Positions 17,676 to 25,840 of a DNA stretch of 64,000 bases are shown here, piece by piece; position 1 is the first letter of the stretch, and each line of letters starts with the position of its first letter. The translations under genes were made by a program, and so were the position numbers. The stretch covers positions 124,001 to 188,000 of the forward strand of contig JAFSDP010000005.1 in the NCBI GenBank assembly GCA_017436185.1, given 5' to 3'. Under the pieces are notes generated by a model. It worked only from the letters and a program-made list of their open reading frames with translations. It was not told the DNA's origin and did no database searches. The stretch is from Alistipes sp. GTDB lineage: Bacteria > Bacteroidota > Bacteroidia > Bacteroidales > Rikenellaceae.

Positions 17676-18704
17676 ATGTTTCGATTTGCACACCCCCACT
17701 ACCTGTGGTTGCTTCTGCTGATTCCGACGTTGGCCCTTCTGTTTGTGTGGGCCGCCTATCGTCGTCGCCGCCGCCTGGAGCGTTTTGGCACGCTGTTGTT
17801 GGTTGAGGAGCTGATGCCCGCCGTTTCGCAGGGCCGCATTGTGCTGAAATTCATTCTTTTCGAGCTGGCACTGACCTGCCTTGTCTTTGCTGCGGCCCGT
17901 CCGCAGTTCGGCTCGAAGCTATTGGAGGAGAAGGCCGAGGGCATCGAGATGATGCTCGTTGTCGATGTCTCGAACTCGATGCTGGCCGAGGACTTTGCCC
18001 CCAACCGCCTGGAGCGCACCAAATACGCCATCGGCAAGCTCTTCGAGGGGATGAAGCAGGACCGTGTCGGCCTGGTGGTCTTTGCCGGCGAGCCGAAGGT
18101 GCAGTTGCCCATCACGTCGGACTACCGTATGGCCAAGGCCTTCGCCCAAAAGATTGACCCTTCGCTTGTTACGGTGCAGGGTACGGCCGTTGGCAAGGCC
18201 CTCGAACAGGCCCTTCTGTCGTTCAGTTCCGATACGGCCGACGAGGGGGCACACAGCCGTGTGATTGTCCTCATCACCGATGGCGAGAACCACGAAGATG
18301 ACGCCCTGGCCGTTGCCGAGCGTGCCGCTCAGATGGGTGTAAGCATCTATACCATCGGCATCGGAACGCCCGAGGGTGCCCCCATCAGCATCGGTGGCGA
18401 CTTCATCCGTGACGAGAAGGGCGAGATGGTCGTATCGAAACTCAACGAGGAGATGTTGCGCAAAATTGCCGACATCACCGATGGCCTTTATGTCCGTTCC
18501 AGCCTCAAATCAATCGGTCTTGACGAGATTGTCGAGCGCATCGAGGAGATGGAGAAGAGCGAGCTTTCGACCATCCGTTTCGAGGAGTTCGACGAGCAAT
18601 ACCGTTGGCTGGTCATCATCGCCGTTGTGCTGCTGCTCATCGAGTTTGTTCTGCTCGACAAGCGGAATCCGTTGTTGGCTCATCTAAACATCTTCCGCGA
18701 GTAG
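17676..18704 (+). CDS. batB: BatB, VWA domain membrane protein
   Basis: A 342-aa paralogue of BatA. N-terminal membrane segments lie at about 9-26 and 57-74, the VWA MIDAS motif DVSNS at 97-101, and a C-terminal helix at about 310-330 ('WLVIIAVVLLLIEFVLL'). It is 4 nt from batA. No batD homologue follows: after its stop there is repeat DNA and then RNase P RNA on the other strand, so the operon is shorter than the classical batABCDE layout. Confidence 0.94.
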   Translation: MFRFAHPHYLWLLLLIPTLALLFVWAAYRRRRRLERFGTLLLVEELMPAVSQGRIVLKFILFELALTCLVFAAARPQFGSKLLEEKAEGIEMMLVVDVSNSMLAEDFAPNRLERTKYAIGKLFEGMKQDRVGLVVFAGEPKVQLPITSDYRMAKAFAQKIDPSLVTVQGTAVGKALEQALLSFSSDTADEGAHSRVIVLITDGENHEDDALAVAERAAQMGVSIYTIGIGTPEGAPISIGGDFIRDEKGEMVVSKLNEEMLRKIADITDGLYVRSSLKSIGLDEIVERIEEMEKSELSTIRFEEFDEQYRWLVIIAVVLLLIEFVLLDKRNPLLAHLNIFRE

Positions 18705-18705
18705 A

Positions 18706-18830
18706 TTTTCGATTTTATGCGGAACCTTCCGCACTTCCCTTGCAGGCCCCGAATGGGACGTACGTCAAGTACTACCCATCCGGGGCTTACTTTACGAAGT
18801 GCGAAATCTTCTCGCCTAAAATCAAAAATC
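18706..18830. repeat. Nested palindromic intergenic repeat, copy 2
   Basis: Starts 2 nt after the batB stop with TTTTCGATTTTA and ends with TAAAATCAAAAA. The core GCCCCGAATGGGACGTACGT continues to CCCATCCGGGGC and is nearly self-complementary over 41 nt. A G-rich GGGGGTGGGGGTG run follows. Confidence 0.75.
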
Positions 18831-18847
18831 GGGGGTGGGGGTGAGCG

Positions 18848-18932
18848 ATAAAGACCTTAAAGATTTTAATGATCTTAAAGAGCTTAAGGTTTTAGGTCAG
18901 CATCTTTATTCTCCTTAATCTCTTTATCTAAT
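18848..18932. repeat. 9-nt periodic TTAAAGA array, copy 1
   Basis: Units of the type CTTAAAGAT repeat about every 9 nt (AAAGACCTT, AAAGATTTT, AATGATCTT, AAAGAGCTT). They are followed by the opposite orientation (CTTTATTCTCCTTAATCTCTTTAT), giving an inverted layout. Confidence 0.65.
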
Positions 18933-18963
18933 TTTGAATTCTACATTTTGCATTTTGAATTAC

Positions 18964-19001
18964 AAAAAAAGCGCCCCAACCGCAAGGTTGAGACGCTTTT
19001 T
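18964..19001 (-). terminator. Terminator of rnpB
   Basis: Minus-strand GCGTCTCAACC pairs with GGTTGGGGCGC across a TTGC loop and is followed by T7. Confidence 0.9.
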
Positions 19002-19011
19002 AGTTTGCAGC

Positions 19012-19434
19012 CCCTATAAGCCGGGTTCTGTTGCTGTGCCGAGGACGATTTCGAAAATGTAGCAACCCGAAGTCGCTGAAACCGAACCATCATTACAGCC
19101 CCCTGTCATTTATCTACGACGGCGCTCTCACGCCGCCTCCAGCAACCTACCCCCCGACATTGGACGAGCAACCCTTAATTGTCGGTATACATGGTCTTGC
19201 AACCCACGGGATGTACTGACCGAGTGACATTGCTGCCCTCGCGGTGGGCTCTTACCCCACCTTTTCACCCTTACCTCGTCGCAGATGAAACACGAAGAAT
19301 CTCCCAACGGGGCGGTTATTTTCTGTTACACTTGCCATAAGCTCACGCCCATCAGGCCGTTAACCTGCGTGGTGCTCTATGTTGCCCGGACTTTCCTCCC
19401 CCAACTCGACGTTGGCAGCGACAGAGCGGAACTG
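19012..19434 (-). ncRNA. rnpB: RNase P RNA (M1 RNA)
   Basis: Catalytic RNA of ribonuclease P, which trims tRNA 5' leaders. Conserved blocks are read on the minus strand: GAGGAAAGTCCGGGC at the 5' side (complement of 19385-19399) and ACAGAACCCGGCTTATAGG at the 3' end (complement of 19014-19032). The ACAGAA-block position, the size of about 420 nt and the flanking promoter and terminator all fit a bacterial type A RNA. The 5' end is estimated from the -7 box and the 3' end from the terminator; both may be off by a few bases. Short open frames overlapping it are spurious. Confidence 0.95.
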
Positions 19435-19439
19435 CGGTG

Positions 19440-19447
19440 CAAAGATA
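19440..19447 (-). promoter_or_regulatory. -7 box of rnpB
   Basis: Minus-strand TATCTTTG placed just before the predicted RNA 5' end. Confidence 0.8.
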
Positions 19448-19645
19448 CAAAAAATGCAGAAATTAGCCACCTTACCCCCTCGGCTTTTCAACTTTTTGAT
19501 TATCTTTGCTTAAGATAATCAATTATTCCGTATCTGATTGATACACAAATAGCGAAAGCTATGATAGAAAATTATTGGTAACGATTTGGTGACTTTAGGA
19601 TTACACCAATCTTCTGCGTTATGCTTTGTCAAACAACTCTAATAC
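19448..19645. other. AT-rich spacer at the downstream edge of the low-GC islet
   Basis: No gene visible. Composition changes here from GC-rich to AT-rich, marking one edge of the 19.5-24.1 kb islet. It contains GGTAACGATTTGGTGAC at 19577-19593, which loosely echoes GTAACGGTATAGTAACG near 24012 at the other edge. I could not show these are attachment sites. Confidence 0.4.
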
Positions 19646-19692
19646 AAAAGTAGCCAAACTTCTTAATAGAGCAAAGCGTTTGGCTACTTTTT
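19646..19692 (-). terminator. Terminator of the AT-rich operon
   Basis: AAAAGTAGCCAAAC pairs with GTTTGGCTACTTTT across an 18-nt loop, just beyond the last gene of the minus-strand operon. Confidence 0.75.
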
Positions 19693-19695
19693 AAA

Positions 19696-21153
19696 CTATA
19701 TCTTATTAATAATCCATTTTCCAGAGTTTCCGCCTTCACGAATCAATATGCCTTTTTCTCGTAATAGATCTGTTATCTTTCTAACTTGGCGTTCACTGAT
19801 TTTCAATCGTCTAGAAAGTTCTGCTCTTGAAATTGACGGAGTTTTCTTTATTGCCTCTAATAGTTTCTCTTCGTCCGTTGGAACGCTTTGGAACGCTGTT
19901 GGATCATCGTTGGAACGCCTTGGATCACCTTCTTCATTTACACGCCAAATGACAACTCTAAAATCTTCTTCTTGATAAAATCCCGGAGTTTTCAGCCCAT
20001 ACTCGCGACATTTGTTTATGATATCTTCTGTTCCTGTACCCACCTTTTCAATATAACCATTCCAATACATAGGGTCGGCAAGTAGCGGATTAGCAGGTAA
20101 AGATTTATGAGGGCCGTGCAATTTCTGTACTGTCAATCCATATGGCAATGTGCCGGGATTCCAAACCTCAAGTCTGTCACGAAACAACATTACCTGAACA
20201 CTGGCATTACTTGTGTAATCCCTATGACATACAGCATTTACTATGGCCTCCTTGACAGCATCAATAGGCAATTCAGGACGTGTCGGTATATCCGCTTTCT
20301 CTCCTTCAGCACGTGTTCCGACCCAATTATTGATGCGGCTCATTACAAAACTCGTGGCTTGGTCAACAAGTTCAAACACATCGCCTCTGTATATCTGATA
20401 TGCAGGCATCGGCTTTTCCACAACATTTCCATAGAACTGCACACATTTAACTTCAGATGTAATGAAATATTTTTGTGGTTTCTTTCCAAACAGCAGAACT
20501 GCCGCATTTGCCAATCTCCCTTTATCATCTATCAAATCAAGATGTGTGAGCAATGATACAGGCGATGTTTCAACAGGAAGAGGAAAATTACGCTTTGAAC
20601 GTGCCATATGGATAAAATTCTTCATCTTATCCTCATCCAAATCTTCCAATGTTGCTCCATTGTCATTAGAAGCATCGAACGGTCGCCAGCGGATATATTC
20701 CTTTTCTTCCAAATAGCGGATTAATGAAGCATATACAGAAGTTCGCAATCCATCAATATCCACAAAGGTTTTGCGTACAATATCACATTCTACTTTTCGG
20801 ATTAAAGCAGTCTCTTTCGGATGTCTTTTCTCCTCTCCAATACTCTTAATGTATATTAAACGACTTTTATGAAGTTTTGCTGCCAAATCATACTCGCGTT
20901 CTGTCGGAGAAACACCCTCTTCATCTTCATATCCATAAAGATTGCCATATAGTCCCAAATAAATATCGCAAAGTTCCACCTCCTTTAAATAGACGTGGCT
21001 TGTAGGGTATTCATTCGCAGGAACCTCCTCAAAGATGAATGGCTCAAAGAACTTGCCCAGCAGAACATCTGTTCGGATATAAAGGCAAAGCATAGCTCGT
21101 TCTTCTGCAAACTCACTTTGAACACTGCTTATAAATATTTTTATTCGTTTCAT
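19696..21153 (-). CDS. DUF4062 - RecG-like ATP-binding - winged-helix protein
   Basis: A 485-aa protein in three parts. Residues 1-about 110 are a DUF4062 domain (KIFISSVQSEFAEERAML, LKEVELCDIYLGLYGNLYG). Residues about 170-390 match the RecG-related ATP-binding region ('RLANAAVLLFGKKPQKYF', 'AVKEAIVNAVCHRDYTSNASVQ', 'EVWNPGTLPYGLT', 'GTGTEDIINKC'). The end is a winged helix ('SRAELSRRLKISERQVRKITDLL'). In most relatives the N-terminal module is an AlbA_2/Schlafen domain; here DUF4062 takes its place. Such proteins are usually annotated as ATP-binding or putative transcriptional regulators. Last gene of an AT-rich operon. Regulatory or defence role is inference. Confidence 0.85.
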   Translation of the reverse strand: MKRIKIFISSVQSEFAEERAMLCLYIRTDVLLGKFFEPFIFEEVPANEYPTSHVYLKEVELCDIYLGLYGNLYGYEDEEGVSPTEREYDLAAKLHKSRLIYIKSIGEEKRHPKETALIRKVECDIVRKTFVDIDGLRTSVYASLIRYLEEKEYIRWRPFDASNDNGATLEDLDEDKMKNFIHMARSKRNFPLPVETSPVSLLTHLDLIDDKGRLANAAVLLFGKKPQKYFITSEVKCVQFYGNVVEKPMPAYQIYRGDVFELVDQATSFVMSRINNWVGTRAEGEKADIPTRPELPIDAVKEAIVNAVCHRDYTSNASVQVMLFRDRLEVWNPGTLPYGLTVQKLHGPHKSLPANPLLADPMYWNGYIEKVGTGTEDIINKCREYGLKTPGFYQEEDFRVVIWRVNEEGDPRRSNDDPTAFQSVPTDEEKLLEAIKKTPSISRAELSRRLKISERQVRKITDLLREKGILIREGGNSGKWIINKI

Positions 21154-21169
21154 ATAGCTACATCATTCT

Positions 21170-21754
21170 TTACTTTAAATAATCCTTGTACTCAGTTCTT
21201 AATTTCTGCCCAATCTCTGCAATTATATATACTTGATTATCTATAGCATCTGCTAACATGTGAGACGCTTTTACTCTTTGTTCATGCAATGCTACACATA
21301 ATTGCTCTGCAAATTCAGAAGGCTCAATAGTTGCGATTTTATGACCAATTTCAGCAACGAGAGTAAGCAACTTATTTATGTGGTTCATAGATTCTCTACC
21401 ATGATATTTCTTTTCAATATCAGAAAAATCATAGTATAGATAAATGGAATTCAAACGGTTTTCTGCTTCTTGAAACAGTTTGTTTGACTTCATACAAGCT
21501 ACTTGTATCTTTTGCACTGTGATAGGGCTACAATCTTTGTCATATTCCTTCAGTGCGGTTTGAAGCATATAATACATGTCAAGAGTTTCTTGATACCATG
21601 ACATAGCTTTCTCAACTACTTCCAATTTGCGTTGGAATACCAAAGAACGCAATTCTCGTTTATGCTTAACGCTTTCTGAGATTGCATTAATGATGGCTTG
21701 TATTATTATTGTAACTAACGAGCCTATTAAACCTGCTGTAATATATTGTTCCAT
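21170..21754 (-). CDS. Small membrane-anchored coiled-coil protein
   Basis: A 194-aa protein not recognised as any family. It has one N-terminal membrane segment (about 5-25, 'TAGLIGSLVTIIIQAIINAI') then basic residues and long helices with heptad-like spacing. The rest is predicted cytoplasmic. It lies 16 nt before the DUF4062 gene and 17 nt after the SPFH gene, which suggests a shared membrane-linked function. AT-rich codons throughout. Confidence 0.75.
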   Translation of the reverse strand: MEQYITAGLIGSLVTIIIQAIINAISESVKHKRELRSLVFQRKLEVVEKAMSWYQETLDMYYMLQTALKEYDKDCSPITVQKIQVACMKSNKLFQEAENRLNSIYLYYDFSDIEKKYHGRESMNHINKLLTLVAEIGHKIATIEPSEFAEQLCVALHEQRVKASHMLADAIDNQVYIIAEIGQKLRTEYKDYLK

Positions 21755-21771
21755 AATGCTGGCTAATTTGT

Positions 21772-22407
21772 TTATATTGTTGTACGAATGGAGATGTTTT
21801 TATCAAATGAAGTCAGTACAACCTCATTTATAGAAAAACAATCCTCTATTTTAACAACAGGCCTTTTACGATTTGTAAAATCATCATCAAATTCTTTTTC
21901 TTTGTCTTCTGTATACATTTCTTTATGTAATACCGTTGGTAATTGTTTAAAAAGAGTTTCCACATCAATATATGATAGTTTTATTCCTTTTTCTTTAACC
22001 AATGTAGATATTTTAGAATGAATAATATTGCCTATATATGACACTACGACGTCTTCTCCATCACGCAAACCTGAAGCCTCGTAAATACCCAATGGATTTA
22101 CAATTTGATATTCTGCTTGAAAATCTACTAATATATTGTATGGTATATAAACTCCATTTTCATCTTGATTTCCATAAAATGAATGAGCATTAAATTGAGA
22201 GTATTTCTTTCGAATATCAACCTTGTCAAAAACATCAATAAATGGTATTTTCCAATACAATCCCGCTTTTGTTCTCCATTTTATTGGATAACCCAAGCGT
22301 TTTTTTATAATAGCCTGACCTTTATCACATACAGTACAACAAATTAGCCTTTCCCAAAATAGATTTATCAGTTGTACTATAAATTTCCCAAATTCAAGAG
22401 GTTCCAT
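21772..22407 (-). CDS. SPFH/Band 7-like domain protein
   Basis: A 211-aa protein resembling the core of SPFH (stomatin/prohibitin/flotillin) proteins: 'GQAIIKKRLGYPIKWRTKAGLYWKIPFIDVFDKVDIRKK' matches the entry into the fold and 'YNILVDFQAEYQIVNPLGIY' its central strands. It has no clear transmembrane helix; the first 25 residues are hydrophobic and may be membrane-associated. It lacks the long C-terminal coiled coil of full flotillins, but the next gene supplies a membrane segment and coiled coil separately. Assignment rests on pattern, not alignment. Confidence 0.65.
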   Translation of the reverse strand: MEPLEFGKFIVQLINLFWERLICCTVCDKGQAIIKKRLGYPIKWRTKAGLYWKIPFIDVFDKVDIRKKYSQFNAHSFYGNQDENGVYIPYNILVDFQAEYQIVNPLGIYEASGLRDGEDVVVSYIGNIIHSKISTLVKEKGIKLSYIDVETLFKQLPTVLHKEMYTEDKEKEFDDDFTNRKRPVVKIEDCFSINEVVLTSFDKNISIRTTI

Positions 22408-22427
22408 TCCTTGAAAATTTTATTATT

Positions 22428-23519
22428 TCAATCTTGTATCGTTACTAATTTTCCGTTTTCGAAATAAAGATATCTTCCACTATACACCCATTGTTCATAT
22501 ATTGTTGAAGCTGTGGTAGTTCTGTTTATACGTGTCGGATTGCCTATTGCATCAATACACTGTTGCTTTGTCATACCTATAATGATTTTTCCTTGAAGAA
22601 TCAAGTTGCCATAATATTCGCCATATCTTGCAAGTATGTTCGCTTTTCTTTCGCTCTCTCTCTTTGCTGCCTCCTCGGCTGCTTTTGCAGCTTTAGCTTT
22701 AGCTTCGGCTCTTAACTGATTTTGCACAGCCTGATATTTATGAAAGTCCTCTATGGATAAAAATTTTTCACGTTTCCATTCTTTCAATTGCAAGAGTTTT
22801 GAAGCAAAAATATAATATTTACCATATTCCTCATTCTCTATATTTAAAATAACCCTATTATCGCAATCTCCAAATTCCAATTTTCCTGGTAGTACTAGTA
22901 CATCAGTACATTTCCAAATACTATTACGGGGTATCTTTTTTGTCAAATTTCGTTTTGTATTATAATCCATGAATCTATCATGATCGATGGAACTAAAATG
23001 GTTGTGGATATCAAACTCTTCATCTTTATGTATGTAAACCAGTTCTTTCCCGAGATACAACTGTTTTATCTTTTCAAAATAACCAAGAGACACCCAAGCA
23101 AAATCTGCCATCCATTCATAATCCGAATCTACATACAATATAATGGAATTATGCGGATTGCTTTCTTCTTTTAAATAAAACGTACTCCCAGAAACAGAGT
23201 CTACAACAAATGTCTTATTTTCTAATTTTGCTATATACTCTCCATTCCTATAGCTTTTAATACTACTATATTCTCCACCATATTTAAAAAAGTTAGAATA
23301 ATCAGAGGATGAAATACTCACAATTTTTTGCCCTATTAAGTGCTTAAAACGGTCGTTATACTCAACACCTTTCATCCTATCAACATTAGTCAAACTGTCA
23401 TAAGTGAATATAATCTCTTTTTTTTCGTTCTCGGGCATTTGTGCCATTTTTATTTGAGAAAAAACTGACACAGCGGAAAGATTAGTAAAAACCAACAAAC
23501 TTAATAATACCTTTTTCAT
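22428..23519 (-). CDS. Exported protein with BamE/SmpA-like C-terminus
   Basis: A 363-aa protein with a signal peptide (MKKVLLSLLVFTNLSAVSVFS). The middle is not recognised. An Ala/Lys/Glu-rich helix at about 270-295 ('AEAKAKAAKAAEEAAKRE') leads to a C-terminal module: 'GKIIIGMTKQQCIDAIGNPTRIN' followed by 'YEQWVY', typical of SmpA/OmlA-type small folds. Probably periplasmic. Second gene of the AT-rich operon, 18 nt after the regulator. Confidence 0.75.
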   Translation of the reverse strand: MKKVLLSLLVFTNLSAVSVFSQIKMAQMPENEKKEIIFTYDSLTNVDRMKGVEYNDRFKHLIGQKIVSISSSDYSNFFKYGGEYSSIKSYRNGEYIAKLENKTFVVDSVSGSTFYLKEESNPHNSIILYVDSDYEWMADFAWVSLGYFEKIKQLYLGKELVYIHKDEEFDIHNHFSSIDHDRFMDYNTKRNLTKKIPRNSIWKCTDVLVLPGKLEFGDCDNRVILNIENEEYGKYYIFASKLLQLKEWKREKFLSIEDFHKYQAVQNQLRAEAKAKAAKAAEEAAKRESERKANILARYGEYYGNLILQGKIIIGMTKQQCIDAIGNPTRINRTTTASTIYEQWVYSGRYLYFENGKLVTIQD

Positions 23520-23537
23520 AACTAATAACGTTTGTCA

Positions 23538-23741
23538 TTAGAGAATCTTCATATTTATTAAACACTGTACATCAACCTCTAACAAAGTTGCAATCCTCAC
23601 AAGTGTAGCCAAATCTGGTTGAGCCACATTTGAACACCATTTAGATACTGTTGATGGATTTTTCCCTAATTGCTCTGCCAACCATTTGCCTGTACGTTTC
23701 TTTTCTACAAGCACTATCTTAAGACGATTTATATCCTCCAT
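23538..23741 (-). CDS. XRE-family HTH regulator
   Basis: A 67-aa DNA-binding protein with a lambda-repressor-type helix-turn-helix: 'TGKWLAEQLGKNPSTVSKWC' followed by 'PDLATLVRIATLLEVDVQCL'. I start at the ATG at 23741; the frame three codons further upstream begins with TTG. It is the first gene after the only promoter box of the operon, so it likely regulates the four genes after it. Confidence 0.88.
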   Translation of the reverse strand: MEDINRLKIVLVEKKRTGKWLAEQLGKNPSTVSKWCSNVAQPDLATLVRIATLLEVDVQCLINMKIL

Positions 23742-23766
23742 TATAATCAATCTATTGAATTTAACG

Positions 23767-23774
23767 CAAAGGTA
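23767..23774 (-). promoter_or_regulatory. -7 box of the AT-rich operon
   Basis: Minus-strand TACCTTTG lies 25 nt before the XRE start. No comparable box is seen in the 16-20 nt gaps between the later genes. Confidence 0.65.
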
Positions 23775-23873
23775 TTTATTTTATCGAGAATAAAAGAATA
23801 GTAGCCAAGAAAAATTTCCAACTTACTAATTCTTTCGACTTCGGAGGGAGAAGTTCGCGGAATGCTGCAAGGT

Positions 23874-23990
23874 TTTCGGGAGTAACCCGAAAGATTTTGA
23901 GTAGCTCAAAACATACCTTGCTGTGTTCGGAAGAACACAAGCCTTTTGAGCAACATAGTAATGTATAAAGCTGTTCAAAAGACATTGTGC
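23874..23990. ncRNA. Run of four hairpins, candidate structured RNA
   Basis: Four successive stems are visible: TTTCGGG/CCCGAAA (23874-23892), TTTTGAG/CTCAAAA (23895-23911), GTGTTC-GGAA-GAACAC (23923-23938, with a GNRA-type loop on the plus strand), and CTTTTGA/TTCAAAAG (about 23944-23982). A short minus-strand open frame covers the same bases but looks like no known protein. Strand and transcription are unknown. Confidence 0.4.
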
Positions 23991-23999
23991 TGTATGCAA

Positions 24000-24153
24000 T
24001 CAAGAATTAAAGTAACGGTATAGTAACGAAACTCTGTCATTTCTTGGCTTTTCGTTGGCTTTTGATGGCACTGCAACATATTGGCAAATACTGTTAAATC
24101 GCTAACAGACAACATTCTTTCCCTGTTTTGCACTCACTTTCGATTCTTTGTTG
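24000..24153. other. Spacer at the upstream edge of the AT-rich islet
   Basis: No gene visible. It contains short direct repeats (GTAACG twice, TTGGCTTTT twice) and the stem CTGTTA/TAACAG at 24092-24109. It may be scar sequence from insertion of the islet; this is inference. Confidence 0.35.
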
Positions 24154-24161
24154 TATCTTTG
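24154..24161 (+). promoter_or_regulatory. -7 box of the GH43 gene
   Basis: TATCTTTG lies 28 nt before the ATG at 24190, with a TTTG at 24127-24130. Confidence 0.65.
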
Positions 24162-24189
24162 CGATAAATAACCTAAAACCTAAGAACCA

Positions 24190-25692
24190 ATGAGACACTT
24201 TTACACACTGCTGGCCACTGTGGTGGCTTTTGTCATGGTGGGTTGCAGCTCCTCGACGACCGAGCCGACGGCCACCTATCTGAATCCCATTCTGGGTGGT
24301 GACTATCCCGACCCGACCATTATGCGCGAGGGCGAGGATTACTATATGACCCACTCGGCCTTCGACTACCAGCCCGGCCTGGTGGTCTTCCACTCGACCG
24401 ACCTGGTGAATTGGGAACCGATCAGCTACGCCCTGAAGACCTACCTGGGGTCGGTTTGGGCCCCCGACATCTGCAAATATGGCGACAAGTACTACATCTA
24501 CTTCACCGTGGCACACCCTACGGGCCGTATGAACTTCGTCACCTACGCCGACTCGCCCTATGGCCCTTGGAGCGACCCCATCGACCTGAAGGTGGGCAAC
24601 ATCGACCCCTGCCACGTGGTGGGCGAGGATGGCTCGCGTTGGCTCTTTATGTCGGCTGGTAAGCGTGTCCGCCTCACGGACGACGGTCTGGCCATCCTCC
24701 CCGAGACGATGGAGACGGTCTATCGTGGTTGGATGTACCCCGAGGAGTGGCTCACCGAGGGCCTCTGCTTGGAGGGTCCGAAGCTCCGCAAAATCGGTGA
24801 TTACTACTATTACCTCAATGCCGAGGGTGGCACGGCAGGTCCTCCGACCAGCCATATGGTCGTTGTGGCCCGCTCGAAGTCGATCAACGGCCCCTGGGAG
24901 AACTCCCCGTTCAACCCGCTGGTGCACACCTACGATGCCGCCGAGCGTTGGTGGTCGAAGGGCCACGGCTCGCTCATCGACACCCCCGAGGGGGATTGGT
25001 GGGTGGTCTATCACGCCTACGAGAACGGCTTTACGAACCTGGGTCGCCAGACGCTGATGGAGCCCGTAGTGCTGGGCGAGGATGGTTGGTTCCACCCCGT
25101 TGAGGGCATCGACGTGGCCAAGCCGATTGCTGCTCCGCTGCCGCTCAACGACAAGATCGACCGCAAGGCCCACCTGGGCGAGTTCCGTGTCGGCCTGGAT
25201 TGGAAGTTCTACAAGGCCTTCGACCCCGACCGTGTGGAGGTCAAGGATGGTGTTTTGAAGCTTAAGGGCAAGGGCACACGTGCCAAGGACTCCTCGCCGA
25301 TGATGTTTGTGGCGGGCGAGCACGCCTACGAGATTGAGGCCGAGATTGAGCTGCACGGCGACGTGACGGCAGGTCTGGTGTTGGTCTATAACAGCGACTT
25401 CTTCCAGGGTACGGGCTTCAACAAGGAGCGTCGTATGCGCTACCGCAAGGGCGGCGAGTCGGGTCGTGGCAAGTCGGCCGAGCGTATGTGGCTGCGCCTG
25501 CGCAACGACAACCACATCGTCACCGGCGAGTACAGCTTCGACGGCGTCGAGTGGCACCGTGAGACCTGGGGTATGATGATTAACGGCTACGACCACAATA
25601 CCCTCTACGAGTTCCAGAGTGTTCTTCCCGGCATCTTCGTAGCAGGCGAGGGGTATGCGACATTCCGCAATTTTAAGTACCGCTCCCTGTAG
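24190..25692 (+). CDS. GH43 family glycosidase lipoprotein
   Basis: A 500-aa surface or periplasmic lipoprotein; the SPII lipobox is MVGC with Cys19. The five-bladed propeller of GH43 (arabinofuranosidase/xylosidase-type) is indicated by 'LNPILGGDYPDPTIM' with the base Asp41, 'NIDPCHVVGEDG' with the pKa-tuning Asp139, and 'EGPKL' with the acid Glu195. 'KGHGSLIDTPEGDWWVVYHAY' near 255-275 is also typical. The C-terminal approx. 180 residues form a beta-sandwich module common in GH43 proteins. Monocistronic. Substrate not determinable here. Confidence 0.93.
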   Translation: MRHFYTLLATVVAFVMVGCSSSTTEPTATYLNPILGGDYPDPTIMREGEDYYMTHSAFDYQPGLVVFHSTDLVNWEPISYALKTYLGSVWAPDICKYGDKYYIYFTVAHPTGRMNFVTYADSPYGPWSDPIDLKVGNIDPCHVVGEDGSRWLFMSAGKRVRLTDDGLAILPETMETVYRGWMYPEEWLTEGLCLEGPKLRKIGDYYYYLNAEGGTAGPPTSHMVVVARSKSINGPWENSPFNPLVHTYDAAERWWSKGHGSLIDTPEGDWWVVYHAYENGFTNLGRQTLMEPVVLGEDGWFHPVEGIDVAKPIAAPLPLNDKIDRKAHLGEFRVGLDWKFYKAFDPDRVEVKDGVLKLKGKGTRAKDSSPMMFVAGEHAYEIEAEIELHGDVTAGLVLVYNSDFFQGTGFNKERRMRYRKGGESGRGKSAERMWLRLRNDNHIVTGEYSFDGVEWHRETWGMMINGYDHNTLYEFQSVLPGIFVAGEGYATFRNFKYRSL

Positions 25693-25693
25693 T

Positions 25694-25816
25694 TTTTCGA
25701 TTTTATAGGGCATATTTTGCTCTTCCTTGTCCGCCCCGAATGGGCAGTACGTCAAGTACAGCCCATCCGGGGCGAACTGCGTTCATAGCAAAATCTGCAC
25801 CTCTAAAATCAAAAAA
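25694..25816. repeat. Nested palindromic intergenic repeat, copy 3
   Basis: Starts 1 nt after the GH43 stop with TTTTTCGATTTTA and ends CTAAAATCAAAAA. Its core (GCCCCGAATGGGCAGTACGT, then CAAGTACAGCCCATCCGGGGC) is almost the same as copy 2. Confidence 0.75.
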
Positions 25817-25840
25817 CAGGTGGTGGGGGGTGTGTGGGTG

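Noticed and set aside
18848..18932. Periodic array considered as a CRISPR
   Set aside because: Period is 9 nt with no spacers of 30 nt, units degenerate, orientation switches half way, and no cas genes are nearby.
19285..19518. Open frame overlapping the rnpB region on the plus strand
   Set aside because: The sequence is the complement of conserved RNase P RNA blocks.
23776..24003. Small minus-strand open frame upstream of the XRE operon
   Set aside because: It coincides with the four hairpins, has no homology pattern and no promoter. Better described as structured non-coding sequence.
19577..24028. GTAACG-containing words at both edges of the AT-rich islet as attachment sites
   Set aside because: The matches are short and imperfect and no integrase is present, so this was not called as att sites.
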